Assembly (NCBI GenBank): GCA_963675655.1
Contig: OY776489.1
Span: 1,798,001-1,862,000, forward strand
From: CAXXOK01 sp963675655
GTDB taxonomy: Bacteria; Bacillota; Clostridia; Christensenellales; Aristaeellaceae
Direction: 5' to 3'
DNA length: 64,000 nucleotides
Numbering within the stretch: position 1 is the first letter of the stretch; the number at the start of each line of letters is the position of its first letter. The translations under genes and the position numbers were made by a program. Below, in pieces: positions 24,414 through 34,220 of this stretch. A model generated the notes under the pieces. That model was not told the DNA's origin. It did no database searches and was given only the letters and a program-made list of their open reading frames with translations.

Positions 24414-24513
24414 GTGCGCGCCTCCTTTGCTTCGTTTTTGAGGTTGACTACTCAATAGACGAGCGCCAATGTGGATTTGTTCCCGTAAAATACTGAAAAT
24501 GGAACGGGTTAAC

Positions 24514-24543
24514 TTGACAATGTGTTTTCAGGGGTGCTATATA
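24514..24543 (+). promoter_or_regulatory. Promoter of the amidohydrolase/acetyltransferase pair
   Basis: TTGACA (24514-24519), 18-bp spacer, TATATA (24538-24543), 50 bp before the TTG start at 24593. Confidence 0.7.
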
Positions 24544-24592
24544 AGGAGAGCCGCATTGCGGCGGTACTTGCAAACAGTAAGGAGCGCTTGCT

Positions 24593-25396
24593 TTGGATTT
24601 CATCGACGCACATGCCCACATCTACCCGGACTCCATCGCGCTGAAGGCGGCCAAATCCATCGGTAAGTTTTACGAAATGCCCATCGCGCAGGATGGCAGG
24701 CTGGAAACGCTGCTGTCGCGGGGCGCGGAGGCTGGAATCGTTAAATATCTGGTACACAGCGTCGGCATCACGCCCGACCGCGTTGCCCATATTAATGATT
24801 ACCTCATGCAAACCGCGGCCAAGCACCCGGATAAGCTGATCGGCTTTGGCACCCTGCACCCGGAGATGACGGATATCCGCACGGAGCTGAAACGCATCCG
24901 GGAAGGCGGACTCTACGGGGTCAAGCTGCATCCCGACTTTCAGCATTTTTGTCTGGACGATGAAAAAGCAGTCGCCATGTTCCGCATTCTGGCGGAGATG
25001 CATATGCCTGCGCTGGTGCATACGGGCGACTCGCGCTACCCATACAGCGAGCCGGGGCGGATGGCAAAGGTGCTGAAAACCGTGCCGGAGTTAAAGGCGA
25101 TCTGCGCCCATTTGGGCGGCTGGTCGGTATGGAACGATGCGTGGAAGCAGCTTGCCGATTTGCCTAACGCATGGGTGGATACCTGCTCCAGCCTTTACGC
25201 CATGACGCCGGAAGAGGCGGCGGGCATTATACGCCATTACGATACCACGCATGTGTTCTTTGGCACGGACTACCCCATGTGGGACCCGGTGGAGGAACGG
25301 GCGCGCTTTGATGCGCTGCCGCTTTCGCAGGAAGAACGGGAAAATATAGCGCACCGGAATTTTGAGCGTTTTATAGAGGAGTTTGCCCATGCCTGA
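24593..25396 (+). CDS. Amidohydrolase-2/TIM-barrel metal hydrolase
   Basis: 267 aa from TTG 24593 (AAGGAG at 24578-24583). N-terminal DFIDAHAHIYPD gives the HxH metal pair; LIGFGTLHPE, YGVKLHPDFQHF, LVHTGDSRYPYSEP and the C-terminal FFGTDYPMWDP (catalytic Asp) follow the amidohydrolase-2 (PF04909) pattern. Cytoplasmic. Family members are decarboxylases or hydrolases of small carboxylates; the substrate is not predictable. Its last codons overlap the acetyltransferase gene, so the two are translationally coupled. Confidence 0.85.
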   Translation: MDFIDAHAHIYPDSIALKAAKSIGKFYEMPIAQDGRLETLLSRGAEAGIVKYLVHSVGITPDRVAHINDYLMQTAAKHPDKLIGFGTLHPEMTDIRTELKRIREGGLYGVKLHPDFQHFCLDDEKAVAMFRILAEMHMPALVHTGDSRYPYSEPGRMAKVLKTVPELKAICAHLGGWSVWNDAWKQLADLPNAWVDTCSSLYAMTPEEAAGIIRHYDTTHVFFGTDYPMWDPVEERARFDALPLSQEERENIAHRNFERFIEEFAHA

Positions 25397-26216
25397 AATA
25401 GATACCATCGGTCTTATGGATCAACCGGTAACGCAAGCGCAGTTGCTGCATGAATTGCGCGCCCTAGGCATCCGCCCTGGCGATACATTGATTGTACACT
25501 CGTCGATGAGTAAAATTGGTTGGGTCTGCGGACGTGAAGTGGCGGTAGTACAAGCGCTGTTGGGCGCCGTGGGCCGTTTCGGCACATTGATTATGCCTGC
25601 GCACAGCGGAGATAACAGCGAACCTTCGGACTGGAGACTGCCGCCGGTACCGCAAAGCTGGTTTATCCCCATCCGCGAGAACATGCCCGCGTATCGCCGC
25701 CGCGTAACGCCGCTGCGGAGTATGGGGCGCATCGCGGAGTGTTTTCGCACCTGGCCGGGCACCCGCCGCTCTGCGCATCCGCATCTCAGCTGGTGCGCTC
25801 ATGGCCCGGGCGCGTGGTGGCTGTTGCGGGGACACCGTTTTGGCAAGCTTGGCTTTGGCATGGCTTCGCCGCTGGGGCGTATGTACCGGCGGGAAGCAAA
25901 AATACTGCTGCTGGGCGTAGGGTATGATAATTGTACGTCGCTGCACCTTGCGGAAACGCTTTGTCCGGGTATGCCGCAGCTTTCGGTAGGCGCTGCGGTG
26001 CGGGTGCGCGGCAAGCGCCGCTGGGAAAGCTGGCGCGAGATCGAACTTAACAGCGACCGTTTTCCTGAACTGGGCAAAGCCTACGAGCAAAGCGGCGGCA
26101 AAGTAACGCACGGCCGGCTGGGTATGGCGGAATGCAGGGTGTTGCCGATTCGCCCGCTAGTGGATTACGGTGTGCGCTGGCTTACGGAAAACCCGCCGCC
26201 AAAAGAGGAAAACTAA
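25389..26216 (+). CDS. AAC(3)-family aminoglycoside N-acetyltransferase-like protein
   Basis: 275 aa from ATG 25389 (GAGGAG upstream), overlapping the previous gene by 8 bp. Antibiotic_NAT (PF02522) motifs: LGIRPGDTLIVHSSMSKIGW, TLIMPAHSGD, PLRSMGRIAECFRTWPG, the RSAHPHLSWCAHGP histidine region and LLLGVGYDNCTSLHLAE. These are the acetyl-CoA and catalytic blocks of AAC(3)/YokD. Many chromosomal members in Clostridia have no shown resistance role, so resistance should not be assumed. Codon use matches neighbours. Confidence 0.85.
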   Translation: MPEIDTIGLMDQPVTQAQLLHELRALGIRPGDTLIVHSSMSKIGWVCGREVAVVQALLGAVGRFGTLIMPAHSGDNSEPSDWRLPPVPQSWFIPIRENMPAYRRRVTPLRSMGRIAECFRTWPGTRRSAHPHLSWCAHGPGAWWLLRGHRFGKLGFGMASPLGRMYRREAKILLLGVGYDNCTSLHLAETLCPGMPQLSVGAAVRVRGKRRWESWREIELNSDRFPELGKAYEQSGGKVTHGRLGMAECRVLPIRPLVDYGVRWLTENPPPKEEN

Positions 26217-26228
26217 AATTTATGGTAC

Positions 26229-26442
26229 TTACGACGGCAAATCGCCATCGTTTCTGCCTGCCCTAAAAGTCCAATATGCGTTGTCAGCTGCGGGATGGCA
26301 AGGGAAATCACTTGCAAACGGGTAAGCTCATCCCCTTACCACCCTTGCTCCCTACCATCTCGGATTTTTTGAACGGGCTGGCAGTGTGATGACAAAACGA
26401 GGCTTTTAAGCACCCTGTTACGACGGCAAATCGCCGTCGTTT
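26229..26442. repeat. Single palindromic repeat copy flanked by a 25-bp direct repeat
   Basis: The repeat unit (about 26255-26384: CTAAAAGTCCAATATGCG, TTGTCAGCTGCGGGATGGCA, CTTGC-AAACGG-GTAAG, ACCATCTCGGATTTTTT) is the same family as at 20.3 kb. It is bracketed by two 25-bp direct copies (26229-26253 and 26418-26442) that differ at one base. The right copy is the 3' end, stop codon included, of the minus-strand Mbeg1-like gene. This could be a long target duplication or a local duplication that carried the gene end along. Confidence 0.75.
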
Positions 26443-27659
26443 TTGATTAGCTTAGGTATTTTCTCCCGCAGCCGCTCGCGTATTTCTTCCTGCTTTTCTT
26501 TCACGCGTGCCTGCCGTTCCTTCAAGTGCTCCGCCAATTGCGTGGCAGGTTGGGTAATAGCGCTTGTGTTACGCATTGTTGCGGGCAGCAGCAGGCGCGC
26601 GGCCTCGCTTGCGCCGGAGGAAAACAGATCGCCCATGATGCGCCGGGTATGGGCGCGGGTTTCCGGGTCCAGCTTGCGAAACGCATTGAACAGTTTGCGG
26701 GAGCTGGCGGGAAAATCCTGCATGAGGGGATCGACGGTGTCCGAATCCAGTGCGGATACGATATAGAAAACCGTATCGGTCAGCTTGCGGCGATCCTCCA
26801 GCGAAAGATGATCTATCCATTGGCGCAGAGCCTCGTCGGTCACATGCGCGCTTACATCCAGCCCGGGCAGGGTTTCAAAAGAGCCGTTTTTGATTTGCCA
26901 TGTCATGGCATCGTGCTGTAAAAGACCGATGGTATTGCTGCGCACCACCTGATAAACCGGATGGTAACAAAGCAGCATGCCCACGACCGAGCTTTGCGGT
27001 ATGTAACTTTCCACACGCGCCTTGATATGCTCGTATGCCTCGCTGGACAAGGTGTCCTCGTCCACGCCGGGGCCGTCGAAGCTATAGGCGCGTATCAGCC
27101 GGTTTTGCACCGCGGCGGGCACATGCGCTGCTGCAAACAGCGCCAGATGACCGCCCTTGCTGTGGCCGCCAAGTAAAAGCGGCCCGTGGTAGGCGGCTGC
27201 GGTTTTTTCAACATAGCATACCGCTTCCCGCTGTGCGGGAACACGCATGAAAGACATATTCAAGTCTTCCTTCCAGCCTGCGATGGTTAAATCCGTCCCC
27301 CGGAAGGCAACGTAGCGTCCCCCGTCCGGCAGGTGGAAGGTGGCGGCGCAGAACTGGGTTTCCTGATGAGGATCAATATGGTTAATATAATCGGTAATCT
27401 GTATAGAAGCAAACCTGTCGCTTTCGGCGCAGGCCTGTATTAAGCGGTATCGCTTTTTTTGGTAGGTGTCGGTAAACCCGTCCGGGTAGGTTTGCGCCAG
27501 ATGGGTATAAAGCCCGGAAATGGTAACGGATTGCCCCTGCAGCGTTTCCATAGGCAGGTAAACGATTTGGGTCAGCGCCAGGCTGTCCGGCGCGCTGAAA
27601 GGCAGATCCGAAAAGGCATTCTGCCCCAGAGATTGCACATAATCAAGCAAGTTGGGCAT
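26418..27659 (-). CDS. Mbeg1-like / DUF2974 alpha/beta-hydrolase protein
   Basis: 413 aa, no signal peptide. The hydrolase nucleophile elbow GGHSKGGHLALFAA (Ser near residue 165) and the preceding FRGTDLTIAGWKEDLNMSF match the DUF2974 lipase-like family. Aspartate and histidine partners are plausible in YSFDGPGVDED and in the later region. The C-terminal 60 residues are charged and coiled (LAEHLKERQARVKEKQEEIR). RBS AAGGAGAAA before ATG 27659. The cellular role is unknown. The gene end coincides with a duplicated 25-bp segment. Confidence 0.85.
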   Translation of the reverse strand: MPNLLDYVQSLGQNAFSDLPFSAPDSLALTQIVYLPMETLQGQSVTISGLYTHLAQTYPDGFTDTYQKKRYRLIQACAESDRFASIQITDYINHIDPHQETQFCAATFHLPDGGRYVAFRGTDLTIAGWKEDLNMSFMRVPAQREAVCYVEKTAAAYHGPLLLGGHSKGGHLALFAAAHVPAAVQNRLIRAYSFDGPGVDEDTLSSEAYEHIKARVESYIPQSSVVGMLLCYHPVYQVVRSNTIGLLQHDAMTWQIKNGSFETLPGLDVSAHVTDEALRQWIDHLSLEDRRKLTDTVFYIVSALDSDTVDPLMQDFPASSRKLFNAFRKLDPETRAHTRRIMGDLFSSGASEAARLLLPATMRNTSAITQPATQLAEHLKERQARVKEKQEEIRERLREKIPKLIKNDGDLPS

Positions 27660-27765
27660 GGCCGTTTCTCCTTACTACAATTGCGTTTAAAACGGAAATC
27701 CCGCAAGTTGAGTATAATCCATCCCTATTGTTTTCGCAACCGGCAGTTGACGCAGGGAACCCCTG

Positions 27766-30534
27766 TCAGGTATGAATTTCCACATAACTGCCGCCGGTGC
27801 GCGACTTGGTTACCACGATCTGGCGGTCGATGCGCTCCTTTAATTGCTGCACATGAGAAATGACGCCTACCAGCCGGTTGCCCTCGCCTAAAGAGGCCAG
27901 TACGTCGATGGCGGAGGAGAGGGATTGTGCGTCCAGCGTGCCGAAACCCTCGTCGATAAACAGGGTATCCAGCCGCACGCCGCCTGCCGCGGCCTGTACC
28001 TCGTCACTCATGCCCAGTGCCAGCGCCAGCGACGCCTTGAACTGCTCGCCGCCGGACAGGGTGCGCACGTCGCGGGTACTGCCGTTATAATGGTCCACCA
28101 CATCCAGCTCCAGCCCGCTCTTTTGGCGCAAGTCGTCTGCCGTGCCCCGGCGTATCAGCTCGTACTGGCCAGCGCTCATGCGCATCAGCCGGGTATTGGC
28201 GCGAATGAGAATGCGATCTAGATAGGTAGTTTGCACGTACGTTTCCAGCGGCGTTTTCTCCTTGCCGCTCAATGTGCCGTTTACCGTTTGCGCCAGCGCA
28301 CTGAGCCAGATGCGCTTCTGCTGCCGGGTTTCCGCCGTGGCAGAAAGCCGCGTCAAGGCGGCGGCATGACCGGCGTTGATGTTGCGGCGCTCGGTGAGCG
28401 TTTGCCGGGTGCCAAGCAACGCTTCCCGCTCGGCCGTTTGTTCGGTATGCAGGGCTTGCAGTGCTGTAAGATCAAGCTTTGGGGCGGCGGTAAGCTGCTT
28501 TTGCAGTGTGGCAAGCTTCGTGCGGTTTTCGGCGATGCCTTCCCGTGCAGCGGTATAGGCGTTTTGCGCCGTTTCCAGCGCGGCCTGCATTTCCGCAAGG
28601 CGGCTTTGCCGCGTTTGCAGCGCGGCCTGTGCGGTGTTGCGGTTCGGGTAGGGTAGTGTGGCCAGCTCCTCGGCGTGCTGCCGGGAGAGGGCGCTTGCAT
28701 CGGCTCTGGCCGCTGCGGCGCGCTGCTGCGCATCCTGCCGTATGGCTTCCTGTGCGTTCAGCTTTTTCTCGGCCTTGGGGATGCTATCGCGTATCTGCCA
28801 TGCGCGCTCTGTGCGGCTGTGTGCTTCCGCCACCTGCTGTTGGGCGGCGATGCGCTGCTTGGATGCTTCCGCAAGGGCGCTGTCCAGTGCGGAGGTGATG
28901 GGAAAATCCGCCGCATCGCCCAACAGACGGCGGGCTTGGGGTAGCATACCGGCTTTCGCCTGCTTTTCCTGTGCGGCCAGTGCGGCTGCCAGCTCGCTTT
29001 TTTCTGCGGCTTGCTTTGCCAGTGCGTTTGCGTCGGTTTGTGCCTGTTCCACCTGCTCCCGTGTGGGCGCGTTTTCGGCGGGCACGGCTGGCGTTGGGTG
29101 TGCTGTAGCGCCGCATACCGGGCAGGGCTGCCCGGCAATCAGCGTTTGCGCCAGTAACCCCGCCTGTTCATCTAAAAACAGCCGTTGCTTGCGGGTATAC
29201 ACCGTAGCGGCTTGTTCTGCTTGCTGCGCAGTCTGGCTGTAACCAGCCTGCGCAGCCGAAAGACGCCGCTGTGTTTGCGCAAGTGCGGTATGATCTGCTC
29301 GTAAAGCTTCCAGCGCACGTACGCGCTCGGTCAGCTCTTTTTCGGCGGCGGAGTAGCGTTCGGCTTCGGCTTGCGCGTCCGAAAGGGATTCCAACTCGGT
29401 TTTAGCGCGTGTAAGGCGCGATTGCAAATCGGCGTACCGCACACGGGCGCTCTCTGCTTCTTCCTCCGCCTTTCGCGCCGCCGTAGACGCATCGGCAATG
29501 CGGCGGGTTAAGGCGTCCAGCGTGTCTAAACGGGTGAAAACCTGCCGGATGGCAAGCACCTCCGCCTGCAATTGCTCTCTTTGCCCGCCTTCGGCTTTCC
29601 GCGCATTCAGTGTTTGCTCCAGCTCCGTCAGACGGGGTTCGTTTTGGGCAAGCCATTGCTGTGTCTGCTCCGCTTCGGCCTCCAGGCCGGCGCGCTGCAT
29701 GGCGGTGCCCAGCGCCGCGTCGGTTTGGCTGATTTGCTGATCGGCCTTTGCAATTTGCTGTTGCAAAACGCCGATACGCTCGTCATCCTGCCGGATGAGC
29801 CTATCAATCAGCGCCCGTGCATCCGCTGCGGAAGGCACTGCGCTGCGCAATGGTTCTATTGCTAGCCGGAGCGGATCGGCATCGTCCACGCGTACATCGG
29901 CCATGCGCTGCACCATATCGCGCTCCAGCAAGGCGCATTCCTTCTCCAGCGCGGCGGCGTCCATGCGCACTTGATTTTGAAAATCCAGATACGGCTTTGT
30001 ACCAAAAATTTCCCGGAAGATTTTGCCGCGCGTATCCGTATCAGCCAGCAGCAATTGCTGAAACGCACCCTGCGCGATCATGGCGATCTGGCAAAACTGC
30101 TCTTTATTCACGCCCAGCAGCTCCGTAATGGCGGCGGTTACCTCGGTGGGCTTGGCCAGTGGGGCGCGGCTATCTGCAAAGCGCAGCGCGGCGGTAGCAG
30201 GGTCTGTTACGGTGCCGCTGCCACGCTTTTTGGCACGCTCATGCTCCAGTGTGCGCTCCACAACGTAGATTTCCCCGCGGTGCAGAAACGTAAGTTCCAC
30301 GCCGGAGGGAACATCGCCGCCGGCGTACTTGCTTTGCAGCATCGGCGCTTTACGGTCCTGCCCGCTGGGCTCGCCATACAGGGCAAAGGTAATGGCGTCA
30401 AACAGGGTGGTTTTACCCGCGCCGGTTACCCCGGTAATCAGGTACAGGCCTTGCGCGCCCAGCGTATCCAAAGCAAGCTCCGTGCGGCCGGCAAAGGGGC
30501 CGAACGCGGTTAAAACCAGATGCAGCGGCCTCAT
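27766..30534 (-). CDS. sbcC: Exonuclease SbcC, ATPase subunit
   Basis: 922 aa Rad50-like SMC ATPase of the SbcCD nuclease that cuts hairpins and protein-blocked DNA ends. Walker A GVTGAGKTTLFDAI near residue 35, long coiled-coil arms, a CPVCG zinc hook near the middle (about residue 445), then the signature LSGGEQFKASLALALG and Walker B TLFIDEGFGTLD. ATG 30534 overlaps the sbcD stop by four bases (ATGA), showing translational coupling. SbcCD may be relevant to the nearby long palindromic repeats. Confidence 0.95.
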   Translation of the reverse strand: MRPLHLVLTAFGPFAGRTELALDTLGAQGLYLITGVTGAGKTTLFDAITFALYGEPSGQDRKAPMLQSKYAGGDVPSGVELTFLHRGEIYVVERTLEHERAKKRGSGTVTDPATAALRFADSRAPLAKPTEVTAAITELLGVNKEQFCQIAMIAQGAFQQLLLADTDTRGKIFREIFGTKPYLDFQNQVRMDAAALEKECALLERDMVQRMADVRVDDADPLRLAIEPLRSAVPSAADARALIDRLIRQDDERIGVLQQQIAKADQQISQTDAALGTAMQRAGLEAEAEQTQQWLAQNEPRLTELEQTLNARKAEGGQREQLQAEVLAIRQVFTRLDTLDALTRRIADASTAARKAEEEAESARVRYADLQSRLTRAKTELESLSDAQAEAERYSAAEKELTERVRALEALRADHTALAQTQRRLSAAQAGYSQTAQQAEQAATVYTRKQRLFLDEQAGLLAQTLIAGQPCPVCGATAHPTPAVPAENAPTREQVEQAQTDANALAKQAAEKSELAAALAAQEKQAKAGMLPQARRLLGDAADFPITSALDSALAEASKQRIAAQQQVAEAHSRTERAWQIRDSIPKAEKKLNAQEAIRQDAQQRAAAARADASALSRQHAEELATLPYPNRNTAQAALQTRQSRLAEMQAALETAQNAYTAAREGIAENRTKLATLQKQLTAAPKLDLTALQALHTEQTAEREALLGTRQTLTERRNINAGHAAALTRLSATAETRQQKRIWLSALAQTVNGTLSGKEKTPLETYVQTTYLDRILIRANTRLMRMSAGQYELIRRGTADDLRQKSGLELDVVDHYNGSTRDVRTLSGGEQFKASLALALGMSDEVQAAAGGVRLDTLFIDEGFGTLDAQSLSSAIDVLASLGEGNRLVGVISHVQQLKERIDRQIVVTKSRTGGSYVEIHT

Positions 30535-31676
30535 GCGCGTCCCTCCCACAATTTTTCCATCAACGCCAGCGCGTACGCCCGCTGCTGCTCGTTCAGGGGG
30601 CGGTTATTTTGCAGGGCGTAGAAATCCGCAAGTAAATCCAGCGGTTTGCGCCGCTCGGGGGCTTCGGTAAGCGCCAGCAGTTGGTTGCGGCTGGTGCGCG
30701 CGTTATCATAATCCAGCCGTAGCAGGTTGGGGTAAATGCTTTGCAGCTTGCTTAGCGCATCCGGCACATCGTCCTCGTCGGTCAGGGTAATGTACAGGTA
30801 ATCGGTAACGGCGGTATGCTCGTAGTTTTTGCGCAGCACCAAATCCGCATACGTGCCGCGCAACCTGCGCAGCTCATGCTGGGGGAGCAGCGGCAGGGTG
30901 CGTACGGTAACGCTGCCCTTGTCCGCCAGGTCTACAACGGTTATGCTTTTTTCATCCGCCGCCTCCGCAAATGAGTATTTCAACGGGGTACCGCAATAGC
31001 GCACGGTTTCCCGCCCGACCGGCTGCGCGCGGTGCAGGTGCCCAAGGGCGACGTAATCAAACGGGGCGAACACCGACGCGTCCACATTGTCCAGCCCGCC
31101 GACGGATACATCCTCCGAGTCGCTGCGCTGCGCGCCGGTAACAAACTGGTGGCACAGCAGCACATTGCGCTGTGCGGGGTTTATGGGCAGCGTGCCGATG
31201 ACGGCAGCCAGCGCATCCGTATAGGTGGCGGCTTTTTCCTCCGGCAGAGCGGCGCGCACGTGCACGGGCTTGAGGAAGGGTACCGGCCATAGGCATACCT
31301 CGCCGTACGCATCCCGGAGGATAACAGGGCGAATTTCGGCATGGTCCCGGTCAAAGGCGGGGGAGATGTAAATATGTTGCGCGCTGAAAAGACGGCAGCC
31401 GAAAGCCAGGCGTTCGGCGGAATCGTGGTTGCCGCTGATGATAACGACCGTTTGCCCGCGCTTTGCCAGCCGGGTGAGAAAATCGTCCAACAGCGCCACG
31501 GCATCGGCGGAAGGCACGGACTGGTCGTATATATCACCTGCAATCAGCACCGCGTCCGGCTGTTCATGGTCGATCGCCGCGAGTATCTGCATTAGAATGT
31601 GGCGCTGATCGGAAAGCAGCGAGGCTTCGTGCAGTTTTTTCCCCAAATGCAAATCGGAAAGGTGGATCAGCCGCAT
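30531..31676 (-). CDS. sbcD: Exonuclease SbcD, nuclease subunit
   Basis: 381 aa Mre11-like calcineurin-fold nuclease. Metal motifs: IHLSDLHLGK, AGDIYDQSVPS, ISGNHDSAERL, CHQFVTGA and YVALGHLHRAQ. ATG 31676 with GAGGAG upstream; longer in-frame extensions have no ribosome site. First gene of the sbcDC pair. Confidence 0.95.
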   Translation of the reverse strand: MRLIHLSDLHLGKKLHEASLLSDQRHILMQILAAIDHEQPDAVLIAGDIYDQSVPSADAVALLDDFLTRLAKRGQTVVIISGNHDSAERLAFGCRLFSAQHIYISPAFDRDHAEIRPVILRDAYGEVCLWPVPFLKPVHVRAALPEEKAATYTDALAAVIGTLPINPAQRNVLLCHQFVTGAQRSDSEDVSVGGLDNVDASVFAPFDYVALGHLHRAQPVGRETVRYCGTPLKYSFAEAADEKSITVVDLADKGSVTVRTLPLLPQHELRRLRGTYADLVLRKNYEHTAVTDYLYITLTDEDDVPDALSKLQSIYPNLLRLDYDNARTSRNQLLALTEAPERRKPLDLLADFYALQNNRPLNEQQRAYALALMEKLWEGRA

Positions 31677-31885
31677 ACGCGCATCCGCTCCTCTGCGTTG
31701 GTTTCTATGGGCATTGTACGTTTTGGCGGGGCATCCGTCAATACTTGGGAAAAGGACGGTTTTCAATCCAGACAAGCTGTGTTATACTGTATAAGATAAT
31801 CGCGGGTGCGCGGCAACCCCCGGCGCAGCTGTCCCAGATAGACTACGCTATGTACGTTTCCGCGTCTTGGAGGGGCTACAACAAC

Positions 31886-33037
31886 ATGCTGATCGGACAG
31901 TTTTGCGAAACTTACCCCCCGATGCTGGACGGGGTTGGACGTGTGATGCTCAGCTACTGCCAGAGCCTGGAGAAGATGGGGCATGAAGCATACTATATCG
32001 CGCCGGATAACCGCAAGTATAGCGAACCGATCGGCTGTAAACAGCTGCTGTACCGGGGCGTATGCGTGCCCGGCGAAGCTTACCGTATCGGTTTTCCGAA
32101 TTTGGATGGCCGCTACCGCCGCGCGGTAAAAGGCCGCAAGTTTGATGTGCTGCACGCGCACAGCCCGTTCTTTGGGGGTCGCGCGGCGCGCAAGATCGCC
32201 CGTCGCAACGGGGCGCCGCTGGTGGCGACGTTTCATAGTAAGTATTATGATGATTTTTATAAAGCCACGGGTTCCAAAACACTGGCGCGGCTGGGTGTGC
32301 GCTATGCGGTTCGCTTTTACCAGTCCTGCGACGAGGTATGGGCTGTAAACGCCAAAACCGCCGAGGTGCTGGCTAACTACGGTTATCGCGGCGACGTTGT
32401 GGTGATGCCCAACGGTACCGACCCGTATGAACTGGCGGATGCGGTGCGCCGGGATGTGGCCGCGCGCTACCCCTTGCGGGAAAATGTGCCGGTGCTGGTG
32501 TTTGCGGGGCAGCAGAACAAGAAAAAGAATACCGAAAAAATTCTGCGCGCCTGTGCGCTGCTTAAAGAAAAGGGGCAGGATTTTCAACTGCTGATGATCG
32601 GCTCGGGGCCGGATGCGCACTTTTTGCAGGCGCTGGCCGCCGAATTGAAGATAGACGATCAAGTGCTGTTTACCGGGTTTGTAGGCGACAGGGCAACCAT
32701 GATGGCGCTCTATGAGCGCGCCGATTTAATGGTGTTTCCCTCGGTTTACGATAATGCGCCTATGGTTGTACGCGAAGCTGCCGTGATGGGTACGCCTGCG
32801 CTACTGGTACAGGGCAGCTGTTCCGCCGAGGGGGTCACCCACGGCGAAAACGGCTATCTGTGCCGCAACAGCGCCGAGTCTATCGCGCAGGAGATTATCA
32901 ATGCGCTGCCGACCGCCAAAGACGTCGGGCGTAAGGCGCAGCAAACCATACCGATTCCGTGGGATCGGCTGATGGAACAAGTAGTATCGCGCTATCAGGC
33001 GCTGATCATCCGCAAGGCTGAAGGAGGCCGTGCATGA
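31886..33037 (+). CDS. GT4-family glycosyltransferase
   Basis: 383 aa from ATG 31886 (GGAGGGG at 31869-31875). GT-B fold: N-terminal FCETYPPMLDGVGRVMLSYC acceptor domain, HAHSPFFGGRAARKIA, VVMPNGTD linker, VLVFAGQQNKKKNTEKIL and the C-terminal sugar-nucleotide site MVFPSVYDNAPMVVREAAVM with the EX7E-type glutamates. The N-terminus resembles lipid glycosyltransferases (UgtP/PimB group). It overlaps the next gene by 4 bp, an LPG-synthase-type membrane protein, a common pairing for making a membrane glycolipid. Confidence 0.9.
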   Translation: MLIGQFCETYPPMLDGVGRVMLSYCQSLEKMGHEAYYIAPDNRKYSEPIGCKQLLYRGVCVPGEAYRIGFPNLDGRYRRAVKGRKFDVLHAHSPFFGGRAARKIARRNGAPLVATFHSKYYDDFYKATGSKTLARLGVRYAVRFYQSCDEVWAVNAKTAEVLANYGYRGDVVVMPNGTDPYELADAVRRDVAARYPLRENVPVLVFAGQQNKKKNTEKILRACALLKEKGQDFQLLMIGSGPDAHFLQALAAELKIDDQVLFTGFVGDRATMMALYERADLMVFPSVYDNAPMVVREAAVMGTPALLVQGSCSAEGVTHGENGYLCRNSAESIAQEIINALPTAKDVGRKAQQTIPIPWDRLMEQVVSRYQALIIRKAEGGRA

Positions 33038-34140
33038 AACGCAATTTGTTCAGCGTGCTGTTTATCGCGGTTACGCTGGCACTCATTGTCATCATCGCGT
33101 TTAGCAACAATGAATTGACCAACGCGTGGAACGCGTTGTTTACGCTGGATATGAAGTGGCTGGTCTGCGCTTTGCTAGGCTGGTTTGCTTATATGCTTTT
33201 TGATACCTTGAGTCTGTATTATTTTCTGCACAAACAAAAACAGGCCATCCCCCTGGCTTATTCCATCTATGTTACGCTGATGGGATTTTATTACTCCAAC
33301 ATTACCCCCGGCGCAAGCGGCGGGCAGCCGATGCAGGTGTATTACCTCAGCAAGCGGGGGGTGCCGGTGCCCATTGGCACATCGGCACTTTCCATTAAAT
33401 TTTTCGCCCAACAGATGATGGTGGTATTGCTGACCGTTTTGTTTTGGGCGGGCAATGCCGGCTTTGTGGATGCGCAGCTGGGCGGCGTGAAATGGGCAAT
33501 CTATATCGGCTGCGCCATCAACTTTGCAGCCATTCCGCTGATTTTGCTGGTAGCGCTGCACCGGCCGATGGTACAGGCGATCGTCGGGTTCATCATTCGG
33601 CTGGGCGCTAAGCTTAAGCTGATTAAACACCCGGAAGATAAACTGGTGCGCATCAGCGCAGGGCTGGATACCTACCACGCCAGCATACTGCGGCTGGCCA
33701 ACCACCCCAGCCAGCTGGTAGGCATGCTGCTGTTGGCTGGGCTGAGCCTACTGGGGCTGATGTCCGTACCGTGGAGCGTGTACCATGCCTTCGGTATGCA
33801 GGGTCAGCCGTGGAGCCATTTGATGACGTTAGCGTTTTTACTGTTCGTCAGCGCCAGCTATACCCCGCTGCCCGGTGCCAGCGGCGCGCAGGAAGGCGGA
33901 TTTCTGGCGTTTTATAGCGGTATGTTTACACAGGGCACTATCGGGCTGGCGCTGCTGGTATGGCGTTTCTTTACGTACTACCTGTTCCTGCTGGTCGGCG
34001 CGGTTATGAGCATCGGGGGGAACATCCGCTCCAACCGGAAACGCGCCAAAGCCGAGAAGGAAAAAGCCGCTGCCGCCTCGCAGCAGCCGGATGATGCGCC
34101 GGAGATAGCCCCTGCGCAAGAGCCAGCCGACCTGACTTGA
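33034..34140 (+). CDS. Lysylphosphatidylglycerol synthase TM-region family (UPF0104/YbhN-like) protein
   Basis: 368 aa, about eight transmembrane helices beginning with VLFIAVTLALIVIIAF. Landmark YYSNITPGASGGQPMQVYYL (about residues 88-107) and FVSASYTPLPGASGAQEGGF are the conserved flippase-like loops of the family. A charged Lys/Ala/Pro tail ends the protein; there is no MprF catalytic domain. Coupled to the GT4 gene by ATGA; probably moves or assists the lipid product across the membrane. Confidence 0.88.
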   Translation: MKRNLFSVLFIAVTLALIVIIAFSNNELTNAWNALFTLDMKWLVCALLGWFAYMLFDTLSLYYFLHKQKQAIPLAYSIYVTLMGFYYSNITPGASGGQPMQVYYLSKRGVPVPIGTSALSIKFFAQQMMVVLLTVLFWAGNAGFVDAQLGGVKWAIYIGCAINFAAIPLILLVALHRPMVQAIVGFIIRLGAKLKLIKHPEDKLVRISAGLDTYHASILRLANHPSQLVGMLLLAGLSLLGLMSVPWSVYHAFGMQGQPWSHLMTLAFLLFVSASYTPLPGASGAQEGGFLAFYSGMFTQGTIGLALLVWRFFTYYLFLLVGAVMSIGGNIRSNRKRAKAEKEKAAAASQQPDDAPEIAPAQEPADLT

Positions 34141-34220
34141 TTTTCACACGACCATCACCCACAGACGGAAAAAACAAGGTACAATAGAATCGTCCACCCA
34201 TATGGAAGGAGCGAGACATT

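Noticed and set aside
21853..24458. Several long plus-strand frames opposite the sigma/DUF4349/SIMPL genes
   Set aside because: Shadows of the minus-strand genes, which have clear domains and ribosome sites.
25389..26216. Calling the AAC(3)-like gene an acquired antibiotic resistance gene
   Set aside because: Base composition matches the backbone, it is coupled to an amidohydrolase and not in a mobile context; family membership alone does not show resistance.
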